This document shows, piece after piece, positions 25,850-34,646 of a stretch of DNA of 64,000 nucleotides. Every line of letters begins with the position of its first letter. Within the stretch, counting starts at the first letter, position 1. Location: positions 6,123-70,122 of the forward strand of contig CAYYIS010000026.1 of the NCBI GenBank assembly GCA_964470965.1. The letters run 5' to 3'. The translations under genes and the position numbers were made by a program. This DNA comes from CAYYIS01 sp964470965. GTDB lineage: Bacteria > JAAXHH01 > JABIQT01. A model generated the notes under the pieces. That model ran no database searches. It had not been told where the DNA came from and saw nothing but the letters and a program-made list of their open reading frames with translations.

Positions 25850-27337
25850 GTGGCGCTTGTGATGGGCATCGACCTTGGCACTTCCAGCGCCAAGACGATC
25901 ATCCTCGACCATGCCGGTCATTTTATCACCTCTGCCACCGAGGCATACCCGATGACCACGCCCCATCCCGGCTGGGTGGAGCAGATGCCGGAGGACTGGT
26001 GGCGGGCTGTGTGCAAAACCATTCGGGCGGCGATCGCTGCACTTCCCCCTCCGTTGAGCGCCTACGAGATTAAAGGCATAGCCCTCTCCGGACAGATGAA
26101 CGGCGCCCTCCCTATCGATGACATCGGTACCCCGCTCCGGGCTGCCATGCTCTGGCTCGACGGCCGTTCCCAGATGGAATGCGACGCTGCAAACGAAATC
26201 GCCGGAGATGCCTTTCGGGAACGCGCACTGACTATCCTCAACCCGGTCAATACCCTGGCCAAAGTCCTCTGGCTCCGAACTCATGAGCCGGACTGCTACA
26301 ATACGGCCCGATACATTCTGATTCCCAAAGACTGGGTCCGCTACAAGCTGACCGGCATAATCGCCACTGACGTGTCGGATGCTTCTGTCTCAGGCGCATT
26401 GGACTTATTCACCCGTTCCTGGAGTGCCGAAATCCTGGAAAACCTCGAAGTGAACGCCAGCCTGTTTCCAGATGTACTGGAATCCACCACCATCGCCGGC
26501 ACAATCACGCAGAAAGTGTCCGACCTGACAGGTCTGGCACCCGGCACGCCGGTCTGTGCTGGCGGGGGAGACATGGCCTGTATGGCGGTGGGCAGCGGCG
26601 CTATCAAACCGGGGATTGTTGGCGTGGGTATCGGCACCGCGGGTCACGCAATCACATTTGCGGAAACGATCAACGACGGGGCATTCAACCAGGTGTGGCC
26701 CATGTGTCACAGCGTTCCGGGCGCCTACTTCTGGCTCGGGTGCAGCTACACTGGGGGCGCCAGCCTGTCCTGGCTGAGTGAACAGTTCGGGGAAGACTAC
26801 GATTCACTAACCGAGCAGGCCGCCCAGGCCCCACCCGCCAGCGACGACCTGTACTTCATGCCGTGGCTGGCCGGCACCGGCACCCCCCATCCGGATACCA
26901 GCGCCCGCGGCGGCTGGCTGGGTCTGACATTACACCATACGAAAGGTCACATGGTCCGTGCCCTTCTGGAAGGCGTAGCCTGCGACCTGCGGCAGTCTCT
27001 GGATACATTCCAAAAGCTCCACCTGCCCGTCGACGAGATCCGACTAGGTGAGGGCGGCGGTAAATCCCCTCTCTGGAGGCAGATCCTTGTGGATGTATTC
27101 GCTCAAAACGGCCGTATGATGGAGCTGGGAGACGCCTCCGCCATCGGCGCTGCGCTGATAGCGGGCGTCGGTGTCGGTATGTTTGAGGACTTCGACGAGG
27201 CGTGTGGGGTGACGATCCAAACGGGTGAAGAAGTGGTATATGACAGGGAGACGGCGAAACGCTATGAAGCGTATTACAAGCGCTACCGGGGTTTGTATCC
27301 GGCATTGAGCGGTTGGTTCAGGCAAAACACGCTGTAA
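25850..27337 (+). CDS. FGGY-family carbohydrate kinase, xylulokinase-like
   Basis: 495 residues from a GTG start 3 bases after the phosphotriesterase stop. The ATP-binding N-domain begins MGIDLGTSSAKTIILD, then HPGWVEQMPEDWW, LSGQMNGALP (His of the usual GQMHG is Asn), the C-domain GGGDMACMAVGSG and the adenosine loop LGEGGGKSPLWRQILVD. Overall similarity is to XylB. The enzyme would phosphorylate a ketopentose or related polyol with ATP. The GQMNG change lies in the sugar-contact loop and suggests a substrate other than D-xylulose. Third gene of the operon. Confidence 0.92.
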   Translation: MALVMGIDLGTSSAKTIILDHAGHFITSATEAYPMTTPHPGWVEQMPEDWWRAVCKTIRAAIAALPPPLSAYEIKGIALSGQMNGALPIDDIGTPLRAAMLWLDGRSQMECDAANEIAGDAFRERALTILNPVNTLAKVLWLRTHEPDCYNTARYILIPKDWVRYKLTGIIATDVSDASVSGALDLFTRSWSAEILENLEVNASLFPDVLESTTIAGTITQKVSDLTGLAPGTPVCAGGGDMACMAVGSGAIKPGIVGVGIGTAGHAITFAETINDGAFNQVWPMCHSVPGAYFWLGCSYTGGASLSWLSEQFGEDYDSLTEQAAQAPPASDDLYFMPWLAGTGTPHPDTSARGGWLGLTLHHTKGHMVRALLEGVACDLRQSLDTFQKLHLPVDEIRLGEGGGKSPLWRQILVDVFAQNGRMMELGDASAIGAALIAGVGVGMFEDFDEACGVTIQTGEEVVYDRETAKRYEAYYKRYRGLYPALSGWFRQNTL

Positions 27338-27684
27338 ATGGGACCCGGCACGATTATCGGGCCCGACAACAATCTTGACAACCAACCGGTCATCCAGGGC
27401 CTGCTTCACTCACCTGCGGGTTTCAACCACCGGCAGCTGCTCTCTTGGCTGAATACTGACCGAAATGTGACCATCAACTTTAGTAACTTCGCGCACAGCT
27501 ACCGGACAGGCTCCCAAGCACCCTGTCTGAAAATGTAGGAAATACCGCGAATATCTTAATCTATTTGGCATCGACCTCAAAAATAAAGTGACATATTGAA
27601 AGTTGACCGATATGTTCTCGTCATGGACGACACGGCATTCTTGCGATCGAACGCGACAAACGATATCATCACCCGGGAGGACTT
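27338..27684. other. Intergenic region, no gene seen
   Basis: About 350 bases between the FGGY kinase and UMP kinase genes. Frames on both strands are open for up to 95 codons but read as noise, and no ribosome binding site is present except GGGAGGA serving the UMP kinase GTG. Confidence 0.45.
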
Positions 27685-28416
27685 GTGCGGTATTCACGTG
27701 TACTCGTAAAGCTCAGCGGCGGCGCCCTGGCGGGGGAGCGGCCATGGGGGTTCGAACCGGATGCGATTAACCATATCGCCCAAGAGGTAATGAATCTCCA
27801 CGGAATGAACGTTCAGGTAAGCATCGTCATCGGCGGAGGAAACATCTTTAAAGGAGAACTGGGGGAACGCTGGGGTATCGAACGGACCGAGGCGGACAAC
27901 ATCGGGATGATCTCTACCGTCATCAATTGTATGATGATGCGCGGCGCTCTTACCTCACGGAACAAGGTGGATGTTAGGGTGATGACGGCGATCCCGATCG
28001 ATACAGTGGCCGAACCCTATATACGCCTGCGGGCGATCCGTCATCTCGACTTGAACCGCATAATTCTGCTGGCTGCGGGATCAGGAAATCCCTATGTCAC
28101 CACCGATTACCCGGCCGTCCTCCGGGCGTTGGAACTGCGGGCGGATGTCCTCCTGTCGGCCAAGAACGGGACAGACGGTATCTACACCGGCGATCCCCGG
28201 ACCGATCCGGATGTAAAACGGTACAAGGAAATTCGATACGATACTGTAATCCAGAAAAACCTCAGGGTAATGGACCAATCTGCGGTCCTGCTGGCAAGGG
28301 ACCACGACCTGCCCGTACATGTGTTCGATTTCGACGCGCCCGGTGCCATGCAGAAGATCTGTCTGGGAGAGGATGTCGGCTCTCTGATTTCCAAGGATCG
28401 CGATGCCCTGGTCTAA
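27685..28416 (+). CDS. UMP kinase (PyrH-like), divergent
   Basis: 243 residues from a GTG with a strong GGGAGGA site. The amino-acid-kinase fold motifs of uridylate kinase are present: VLVKLSGGAL, VIGGGNIFKGE, ADNIGMISTVIN, AAGSGNPYVTTD and DGIYTGDPRTDPD, plus ARDHDLPVHVFDF near the end. The UMP-binding loop ends TTDYPAVLRA where canonical PyrH has TTD-S/T-A-A, and the DNIGM-INCMMMRGAL region differs from typical Ala/Leu-rich sequence. Canonical pyrH usually lies beside tsf and frr; here it stands alone, so this may be a second, diverged copy. Phosphorylates UMP to UDP in the cytoplasm if functional as named. Confidence 0.85.
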   Translation: MRYSRVLVKLSGGALAGERPWGFEPDAINHIAQEVMNLHGMNVQVSIVIGGGNIFKGELGERWGIERTEADNIGMISTVINCMMMRGALTSRNKVDVRVMTAIPIDTVAEPYIRLRAIRHLDLNRIILLAAGSGNPYVTTDYPAVLRALELRADVLLSAKNGTDGIYTGDPRTDPDVKRYKEIRYDTVIQKNLRVMDQSAVLLARDHDLPVHVFDFDAPGAMQKICLGEDVGSLISKDRDALV

Positions 28417-28448
28417 AATCTTTACGATGCAGCGCTTGGCTTTTCATA

Positions 28449-28484
28449 ACGCTTATTGCCTTTTTTAAAAACGCCTATTGCCTT
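28449..28484 (+). repeat. Imperfect short direct repeat downstream of the UMP kinase gene
   Basis: ACGCTTATTGCCTT (28449-28462) recurs as ACGCCTATTGCCTT (28471-28484) with one mismatch. It lies 32 bases after the stop codon, and the first copy runs into a T6 tract, so it may take part in transcript ending. Confidence 0.35.
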
Positions 28485-28623
28485 CTATATGGTTGCCGCA
28501 CTCCCGGCTGCGACTTTCCGGTAACGCATCAGTATTCCGGTGATGAGGTGAGCCGATACGGGTAGTACCTGCCGCAGTCCGTCCCTAGCATTGCCGCGAA
28601 GAATGAAAACATAAGGCTCCCCA

Positions 28624-30318
28624 ATGTCGGCTCGTTCCCTCGGTACTATAGTAGAAAATGACATCCCTGTCCCGATGCGTGACGGCACCATTCTCCGCGC
28701 AAACATATTCCGACCGGAAGGCATCGGTGTCTATCCCGGGCTATTGCTCAGAACCCCCTACAGGAAACCAACCGGCGGATTCGACCGCTACGTCCGTGCC
28801 GGCTATGCCGTGGTCGCGCAGGACAGCCGCGGCCGCTACGCCTCCGACGGGGACTACATTCCGTTTACCGAACACAACACGGGCGATGGCGAAGACGGAT
28901 ACGACAGTGTCGAATGGCTGGCGAGACAGTCCTGGTGCAACGGCCGAGTAGGTACCTTCGGCGCTTCCTACAATGCCTGGATGCAGTGGGTCCTGGCCCG
29001 ACTGCGGCCGCCTCACCTTGCAGCCATGTGTGCCTACTCGATCCCGCTTGAGCTGACCGAGGTGGACTGGTGGGGTGCGTTCCGACCGGCACGCCGCATC
29101 AAATGGTGGATGGCCACTATGGCACCTGACCTGCGCCGGCGCCACGGATGGCCACCGCCTCATACCCCCGAGGCGGCACGTACCATCTGGGAGGACATCG
29201 AAAACGGCAGGTGGCTGGAATTCCTGCCCTGGATTGATGTTGTCCGGTATCTGCCGCCCGGACTGGCTGAATACGCCCATTCCTGGCTCGAAGATCCGAC
29301 CCGGAAGCCATGGCGGTTCACCGAGTTTCATAAAGAGGTGGAGGTACCCAACCTTGACTTCAGTGGGTGGTATGACCACTGCAACGGCACGATGGGGCAT
29401 ATCACGGGTATGCAGAAGAACGGACGCAGCGATATAGCCCGTACGAAAACTCAGTTGGTGATCGGTCCCTGGAACCATGTGGGACTCGGAACCCAGACCG
29501 TAGGAGGAATCGATTTCGGTCCAGCCGCACAGGTGGATCTCACGGATATTATGATCCGCTGGTTCGATCACTGGCTTAAGGACCTTGAAAATGGAGTTGA
29601 TGAAGCGCCACAAGTCCGTTATTTTGTAATGGGAAGCGGTCAATGGAAACACGCCGAAACCTGGCCGCCGCCCGGAATGGAAGACCAGCACTATTACCTG
29701 AGCAGTGAAGGGACTGCCGGAAATGACGGCAGCGGTGTGTTGCAGCAGAACCCACCGGGACAGACCCATGGCGATTCTTACGACTATGACCCCATTGACC
29801 CCGTGCCGACGCTATGGGACAAATCCCTATTTACCGTGCCGACCGACCGCAGGGCATTGGAATATCGGCAGGATATCCTGTATTACAAATCTGAACCGCT
29901 GGCGGAAGAGGTGGAAGTAGTGGGGTATCCCCGTGCCGTTCTGCACGCGGCCTCATCCGCACCTGACACGGATTTTTTTGCCAGGCTTGTCGATGAGGAT
30001 CCGGAAGGAGAAGCCATTGATGTATGTTATGGAATGGTACGCGCCCGTCATCGTCACGGGCTGGAATCGGAAGACTTCCTGGTACCGGGCGAGACCACCG
30101 AATTCGAGATTACCCTCGGTGCGACCGCCTGTCGCTTTAGGGAAGGACATCGCATCAGGCTGGAGATTACCAGCAGCGATTTTCCGAATCATGACCGGAA
30201 TCATAATACAGGCAAGAATGATTTGACCGACACAGAACTTGTCGTGGCTCACCAACGGATCTTGCATGGACCGCAGCAACCCTCACGCTTAGTCCTGCCG
30301 GTGAACAGAAACGCTTGA
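28624..30318 (+). CDS. CocE/NonD-family hydrolase (X-Pro dipeptidyl-peptidase S15 fold)
   Basis: 564 residues. The alpha/beta hydrolase half contains IPVPMRDGTILRANIFRP at the start, the nucleophile S115 in VGTFGASYNAWMQW, the acid in SGWYDHCNG and the base histidine in GPWNHVG. The last 200 residues form the jelly-roll domain typical of PepX_C (VRYFVMGSGQWKHAETWPP). Relatives cleave esters (cocaine esterase), cephalosporin esters or acyl-amino compounds. No signal peptide. It leads a four-gene plus-strand operon (spacings 10, 0 and 27 bases) with a GH113-like glycosidase, a glutaredoxin-like protein and an OYE-type reductase. Confidence 0.92.
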   Translation: MSARSLGTIVENDIPVPMRDGTILRANIFRPEGIGVYPGLLLRTPYRKPTGGFDRYVRAGYAVVAQDSRGRYASDGDYIPFTEHNTGDGEDGYDSVEWLARQSWCNGRVGTFGASYNAWMQWVLARLRPPHLAAMCAYSIPLELTEVDWWGAFRPARRIKWWMATMAPDLRRRHGWPPPHTPEAARTIWEDIENGRWLEFLPWIDVVRYLPPGLAEYAHSWLEDPTRKPWRFTEFHKEVEVPNLDFSGWYDHCNGTMGHITGMQKNGRSDIARTKTQLVIGPWNHVGLGTQTVGGIDFGPAAQVDLTDIMIRWFDHWLKDLENGVDEAPQVRYFVMGSGQWKHAETWPPPGMEDQHYYLSSEGTAGNDGSGVLQQNPPGQTHGDSYDYDPIDPVPTLWDKSLFTVPTDRRALEYRQDILYYKSEPLAEEVEVVGYPRAVLHAASSAPDTDFFARLVDEDPEGEAIDVCYGMVRARHRHGLESEDFLVPGETTEFEITLGATACRFREGHRIRLEITSSDFPNHDRNHNTGKNDLTDTELVVAHQRILHGPQQPSRLVLPVNRNA

Positions 30319-30328
30319 GAATTAGATT

Positions 30329-31435
30329 ATGCATCATTTCATAGTAGTTATTTGCGGGCTATGCCTCATGGGCGGATTGGTAGCATCCTCCCGAATCGAC
30401 ATGACTCGAGAGGAGTCTGCGTCTGAGGAGAAAGCCGTCCCCGCAACGCAATTGGTGCCATTTGTCTTGAAGGAATTCTATAAGGGCGTCTCCTGGGTCG
30501 GTGGGCGGCGCAGCCTGGATCACCGCGCACTGGCTCACGCAAAGAAAGTCGGTATTGAGTGGATTTCCATCTCGCCGTTCGGATGGATGGATAATCAGTA
30601 CACGCCCGAGGTTCGGCTGAACAGAAACGCAAGGCTCTGGAACGAGTCCGACAATGGCGTCAGTACTACCGCCCGCGCCGCCCATGAGAGCGGGATTAAA
30701 GTTATGCTGAAACCGCACATCTGGCTGATCCGTCCTGTAGACAACGGGTGGATCGGAGAAATCACCTTCGATACCGAGGAGAAATGGCAGAGGTGGGAAA
30801 AGGACTATCGCCGGTTTATTCTGCACTATGCGCGGGTTGCAGAAACCGAAAACATAGAGATCCTATGTATCGCAACAGAGCTGTCCACCCCGGTTTCTTA
30901 CCGGCCGAATTTTTGGAAGGGGCTCGTGAAGGAAATCCGCCAAGTGTACTCGGGTGAGCTTACTTATGCGGCCAACTGGTGGCGTGATTACGACCAGACG
31001 AACTTGTGGGAAGATCTTGATTACATCGGCGTGAACGCCTATTTTCCCCTGACCGACAAAATTAACCCATCGGTGGACGAACTGATGACGGGCTGGCGGC
31101 CCCATCTTCAGAAAATCGAGGAACTGGTTCAAATCTATGAAAAACCGGTACTGTTCACGGAGATCGGTTACAAGAACATTAAAGGCGCTGCCATAAAACC
31201 GTGGGAATGGCCGGGGCAGGTGGACAGCCCGCGTATAGACGCGACCGAACAGGTCAACGCCTACGAAGCCCTGTTCCTCACGTTCGGTCAGAGAGAATGG
31301 TTCCGGGGCTTGTTCATCTGGAAATGGTTTTCGAAAGTGGATCGTATTTCATCGGACCGGGTGGCCTTTTCCCCGCAGAATAAACAGGCGGAAGAAGTGC
31401 TCAAGAAATGGTACACCTTCGCGGGAGCAAAATAA
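30329..31435 (+). CDS. Secreted GH113-like glycoside hydrolase (beta-mannanase-type TIM barrel)
   Basis: 368 residues with an N-terminal hydrophobic signal (FIVVICGLCLMGGLVASS). The TIM barrel has the GH113 pattern: KGVSWVGGRRSLD near the start, VMLKPHIWL, the acid/base E184 in CIATELS, YIGVNAYFPLTD, and the nucleophile E278 in LFTEIGYKN. GH113 members are endo-beta-1,4-mannanases or related endoglycosidases with retaining chemistry. It is the second gene of the CocE operon and abuts the glutaredoxin-like gene with no gap. Whether the product is a periplasmic or a surface enzyme cannot be told. Confidence 0.85.
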   Translation: MHHFIVVICGLCLMGGLVASSRIDMTREESASEEKAVPATQLVPFVLKEFYKGVSWVGGRRSLDHRALAHAKKVGIEWISISPFGWMDNQYTPEVRLNRNARLWNESDNGVSTTARAAHESGIKVMLKPHIWLIRPVDNGWIGEITFDTEEKWQRWEKDYRRFILHYARVAETENIEILCIATELSTPVSYRPNFWKGLVKEIRQVYSGELTYAANWWRDYDQTNLWEDLDYIGVNAYFPLTDKINPSVDELMTGWRPHLQKIEELVQIYEKPVLFTEIGYKNIKGAAIKPWEWPGQVDSPRIDATEQVNAYEALFLTFGQREWFRGLFIWKWFSKVDRISSDRVAFSPQNKQAEEVLKKWYTFAGAK

Positions 31436-32062
31436 ATGGGCATACGCAACTGGCTCGGCATCGGAAAAAAGAAAGACTCCTCCAATGAGTTCGTGTCCGG
31501 CAGCTCGACGGATTCCGTTTCCAAGACTATTCAGGACGAAAAGGATATCGTGGTATACAGTTCGAATGATGCCACACGCTGTGCGAGTGTTCGGGAACTG
31601 CTGGAGAGGAATCAGTACGAATTCAAGGACGTGCGCGTGGATGAGGATCTCAGCACCCGCGGCTGGCTGCAGCGCACCACCGGTGACGACGCTCTGCCCA
31701 AGGTGTTCGCAGGCTCCCGAAGCCTGGGTGGCTTTGAAGACGTGCAGGCTATGATATCTGACGGCACGTTCGAGCAGGCGATCCGCGGTGATCTGGACGA
31801 ATCCGGCGACCAAGAAATCGAGCAGCTTAAAGAGGACTTGACCGCCTCATCCATCGCTGAGCTGCTCAGGCGCGGCGAGATCCTGACGATCGATGAAAGA
31901 GGTTCGGAAACCGACGCATGGGCCGAACCGTTCGCTACACCGCCTGTCGTATACTACGAAGGCGCTCCTGAACCAATCGAGAAAATAGAAACCGTCGCCC
32001 AAAGGATAGTGAACAGGATCGCTTCGGGCGAGATAGAAGTCATTTGGAAAGACGAAGATTAA
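31436..32062 (+). CDS. Glutaredoxin-like protein with altered active site and C-terminal extension
   Basis: 208 residues; the ATG follows the GH113 stop codon directly. Residues 35-110 match the glutaredoxin/thioredoxin fold: IVVYSSNDATRCASVRELL, then LPKVFAGSRSLGGFEDVQAM with the cis-proline. The usual C-x-x-C is A-T-R-C, so the nucleophilic first cysteine is gone and only the second remains. The C-terminal 90 residues are acidic, unknown and possibly a helical/beta adaptor. A classical dithiol reductase is therefore unlikely; a metal-binding or protein-contact role is possible. It precedes the OYE gene by 27 bases. Confidence 0.75.
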   Translation: MGIRNWLGIGKKKDSSNEFVSGSSTDSVSKTIQDEKDIVVYSSNDATRCASVRELLERNQYEFKDVRVDEDLSTRGWLQRTTGDDALPKVFAGSRSLGGFEDVQAMISDGTFEQAIRGDLDESGDQEIEQLKEDLTASSIAELLRRGEILTIDERGSETDAWAEPFATPPVVYYEGAPEPIEKIETVAQRIVNRIASGEIEVIWKDED

Positions 32063-32089
32063 ACCAACATAACAACCCAGGGAACCCTG

Positions 32090-33541
32090 ATGCCCAAACA
32101 TTTCAAGTACCGTAGCCTCGAAGAACTACAAAAGGAGATCCATACCCTCGGATTAGAGGAGGATGTCCGACTCTCAGATGACTTGAGCCCACTCTGGCAT
32201 CCGATTCAATTCGGAGACCGGACGATCGGCAACCGCCTGTCCATTAACCCTATGGAGGGATGCGACGGCACGCCGGACGGTGGTCCCGATGAATTCGTCT
32301 ACCGCCGATGGAAGCGTTTCGGTGAGGGCGGTGCCAAGATGATATGGGGCGAAGCGACCGCTGTCCTCGAAGAAGCCCGCGCAAACACGAGACAGCTCTG
32401 GATCCACGACGGTAACGCCTCGGATTTCGAAGATCTCCTGAAGCAGACACGCGCTGTCCATCGGGAACGTTTTGGAAACGACAGGGACCTAGTGGTGGGG
32501 CTCCAGCTGACCCATTCCGGTCGCTACAGCTACCGCAGGCCCCTGCTGGCGTTCCATGATCCGGCGACGGACCCAGTCACCCTGGTCGATAAGAAGAAGA
32601 AACTCCCGGTAACAGATGACTACCCAGTACTGACAGACGCATATTTGGAACGGCTGGAGGACGAGTTCACAGCGGCCGCCGTGTTGGTCTGGAAGGCCGG
32701 ATTCGATTTCGTGGACATCAAGCAATGCCACCGCTATCTGCTGTCGGAACTTCTCTCCGCCAGATCCCGTCCCGGTCCCTATGGCGGTTCATTCGAAAAT
32801 CGCACCCGGTTTGTCCGCAACGTGCTGAACAAAATCCGGGAAGCCACGGGTGGCCAGCTACTTTTGGCATCGCGCATGAATGTTTACGACGGCATTCCAT
32901 ATACTATGGACCCACATACTTCCATCGGTAAACCCAGAGAACCATACAGCATCCCGTTTCGCTCCGCGTTCGGTGTGGATGAACACGATCCGCTTCTGGA
33001 GGACCTGACCGAGCCGAAGCAGGTAGTTGAGATGCTGGTGAACCATGGTGTTCAGATGGTAAACGTTACCATGGGCAGCCCCTACTACAATCCTCACGTG
33101 GGGCGACCGGCCGAAAAACCGCCCATTGACGGTTACGAAGCACCAGAGCATCCGTTGATCGGTGTGGCGCGTCATTTCCGCTGTACCGCCGCCATCCAGA
33201 AGTCGTTCCCGGACCTGGTAGTGGTGGGAACCGGGTACAGCTGGCTTCAGCAGTACCTGGTCAACGCCGCCGCCGCCAACGTACAGGACGGAGGGGTGAC
33301 CATCGCCGGCACGGGGAGAGGCGCATTCGCCTATCCGGATTTCGTTCACGAGGTGCGGACCAACGGTGCCATGGAACGGAAAAAGGTGTGTATCGCCGTG
33401 AGTCAATGCACCGCCCTGATGCGAGGCAAGCACAACGCGATAGGGCAGTTCGTCGCAGGATGTGTGCCCAGAGACAAGATCTACGCCCAAATCTACAAGG
33501 ACATGCTGAAGACCGGGGTTATTTCCGAAAAAAAAGAATAA
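32090..33541 (+). CDS. Old Yellow Enzyme-family NADH:flavin oxidoreductase
   Basis: 483 residues, longer than the classical 360-residue OYE and without the fused NADPH-dehydrogenase half of DienR. FMN barrel motifs: IGNRLSINPMEGCDGTPDG, KMIWGEATAV, QLTHSGRYSYRRP, and DIKQCHRYLLSELLSARSRPG (a hallmark of the family), followed by FENRTRF and VGTGYSWL. The final part, CIAVSQCTALMRGKHNAIGQF, is a variant of the iron-sulfur-bearing C-terminus of 2,4-dienoyl-CoA reductase-type members. Reduces activated C=C bonds using FMN. Last gene of the CocE-GH113 operon. Confidence 0.9.
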   Translation: MPKHFKYRSLEELQKEIHTLGLEEDVRLSDDLSPLWHPIQFGDRTIGNRLSINPMEGCDGTPDGGPDEFVYRRWKRFGEGGAKMIWGEATAVLEEARANTRQLWIHDGNASDFEDLLKQTRAVHRERFGNDRDLVVGLQLTHSGRYSYRRPLLAFHDPATDPVTLVDKKKKLPVTDDYPVLTDAYLERLEDEFTAAAVLVWKAGFDFVDIKQCHRYLLSELLSARSRPGPYGGSFENRTRFVRNVLNKIREATGGQLLLASRMNVYDGIPYTMDPHTSIGKPREPYSIPFRSAFGVDEHDPLLEDLTEPKQVVEMLVNHGVQMVNVTMGSPYYNPHVGRPAEKPPIDGYEAPEHPLIGVARHFRCTAAIQKSFPDLVVVGTGYSWLQQYLVNAAAANVQDGGVTIAGTGRGAFAYPDFVHEVRTNGAMERKKVCIAVSQCTALMRGKHNAIGQFVAGCVPRDKIYAQIYKDMLKTGVISEKKE

Positions 33542-33702
33542 CGGTCGGTTTCATTTCGTATCATGAGAGGGAATTTGCACATCCAGAAGCTGAGTATAGC
33601 GACCGGGATTTTATTTGTATTGAGCCCGTTCCTTGAGCTTGAAAAACAGAATCATTGAAGCCGTGCTGCTTGAAGAGGCCTTTGCCGTTTCGGAAGCGGC
33701 AG

Positions 33703-34539
33703 CTACCGTTCAGGATGAACCAGGACACTCACGAGCGCGTTGGTCCAGCAGCATTGAGTGCCGCCGCCGCCATCGCGAGTCAGATCATTGGCCTGTACTC
33801 TTAGGATGTATTCACCGGGTTGGAAAAATGTCGCAGTGGTGGTGGCACTACCGTCCATCTTACGGACAGGCGGACGTTTTTTGCTGAACGTGACACCGCC
33901 GGGACCGCGAAACTTACTCCAGGTGACTATAACAGGCGGTCCCGGGCGGAACCGCCTGTATGGATCTATAACCCCGTCATCATTAGTCCATATTTTCAAG
34001 GTCATCGGTTCGAAAACGGTCGTCTCCATAACATGGACAATACCTCGTGGAGGCCCCTGATGATGGGCGGTATTCCGTGAAAACCATACACCCGGTGGCG
34101 TGTTTCCCAGGGTGGCCTCCCTGAGCGGTGACACTTCCCAGCGTGGCGCCAGTCGCATCGGTACTTTTGTGGTCTCACCGTCGAAAGACAGAGTCCAGAC
34201 CAACGCGCTGTTGCCGAAATCCGCGGGAACCGTGATGGTAAAAACTCCCCACTGACGACCCGGCAGAAAATGGGTCGGCTGCCCTTTATCGGGTCCTGCG
34301 GGCTCAATATAATTGTATGCTCCGACCGGTATGTCAACCGCCTTCTCCAGGTTGCGATTGAAGTAGCCTACCAGCAGGTTGTAGGTGCCATCCTGATTCC
34401 GATACCAACCCTCATACGCCGCTGTTACGCTCTTCCCGCCCGCGTCCTGTGCCACCTGGTCTCCAGGCAGGGCGGCACCTGTCAAAAACCATAACGATAT
34501 GATGATAGTTACATTGAACAATTTCTGATGCCGTGTCAT
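33703..34539 (-). CDS. Secreted protein of an uncharacterised CCWTN-motif family
   Basis: 278 residues from the ATG at 34539, with a signal peptide in the first 25 (KLFNVTIIISLWFLTGAALP). An in-frame ATG 33 bases upstream (34572) gives 289 residues, and no ribosome binding site decides between them. The mature part shows a beta-rich domain, AYEGWYRNQDGTYNLLVGYFNRN, then PVGAYNYIEP, PTHFLPGRQWGVFTI and, near the end, GEYILRVQAND with the distinctive TQCCWTN. I recall this as a family of hypothetical proteins from marine and soil metagenomes, but no function is known. Single gene, convergent with the OYE operon. Confidence 0.7.
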   Translation of the reverse strand: MTRHQKLFNVTIIISLWFLTGAALPGDQVAQDAGGKSVTAAYEGWYRNQDGTYNLLVGYFNRNLEKAVDIPVGAYNYIEPAGPDKGQPTHFLPGRQWGVFTITVPADFGNSALVWTLSFDGETTKVPMRLAPRWEVSPLREATLGNTPPGVWFSRNTAHHQGPPRGIVHVMETTVFEPMTLKIWTNDDGVIDPYRRFRPGPPVIVTWSKFRGPGGVTFSKKRPPVRKMDGSATTTATFFQPGEYILRVQANDLTRDGGGGTQCCWTNALVSVLVHPER

Positions 34540-34646
34540 ATGTTTTACCGTGTTTGAAGATGGTATCTGCATTCAGAACTAAGGATATCTCCCGAGATAC
34601 GGATATCGGCCGTTTCGGTTATTGCTCTGCCTCTGAAATTCATCCT

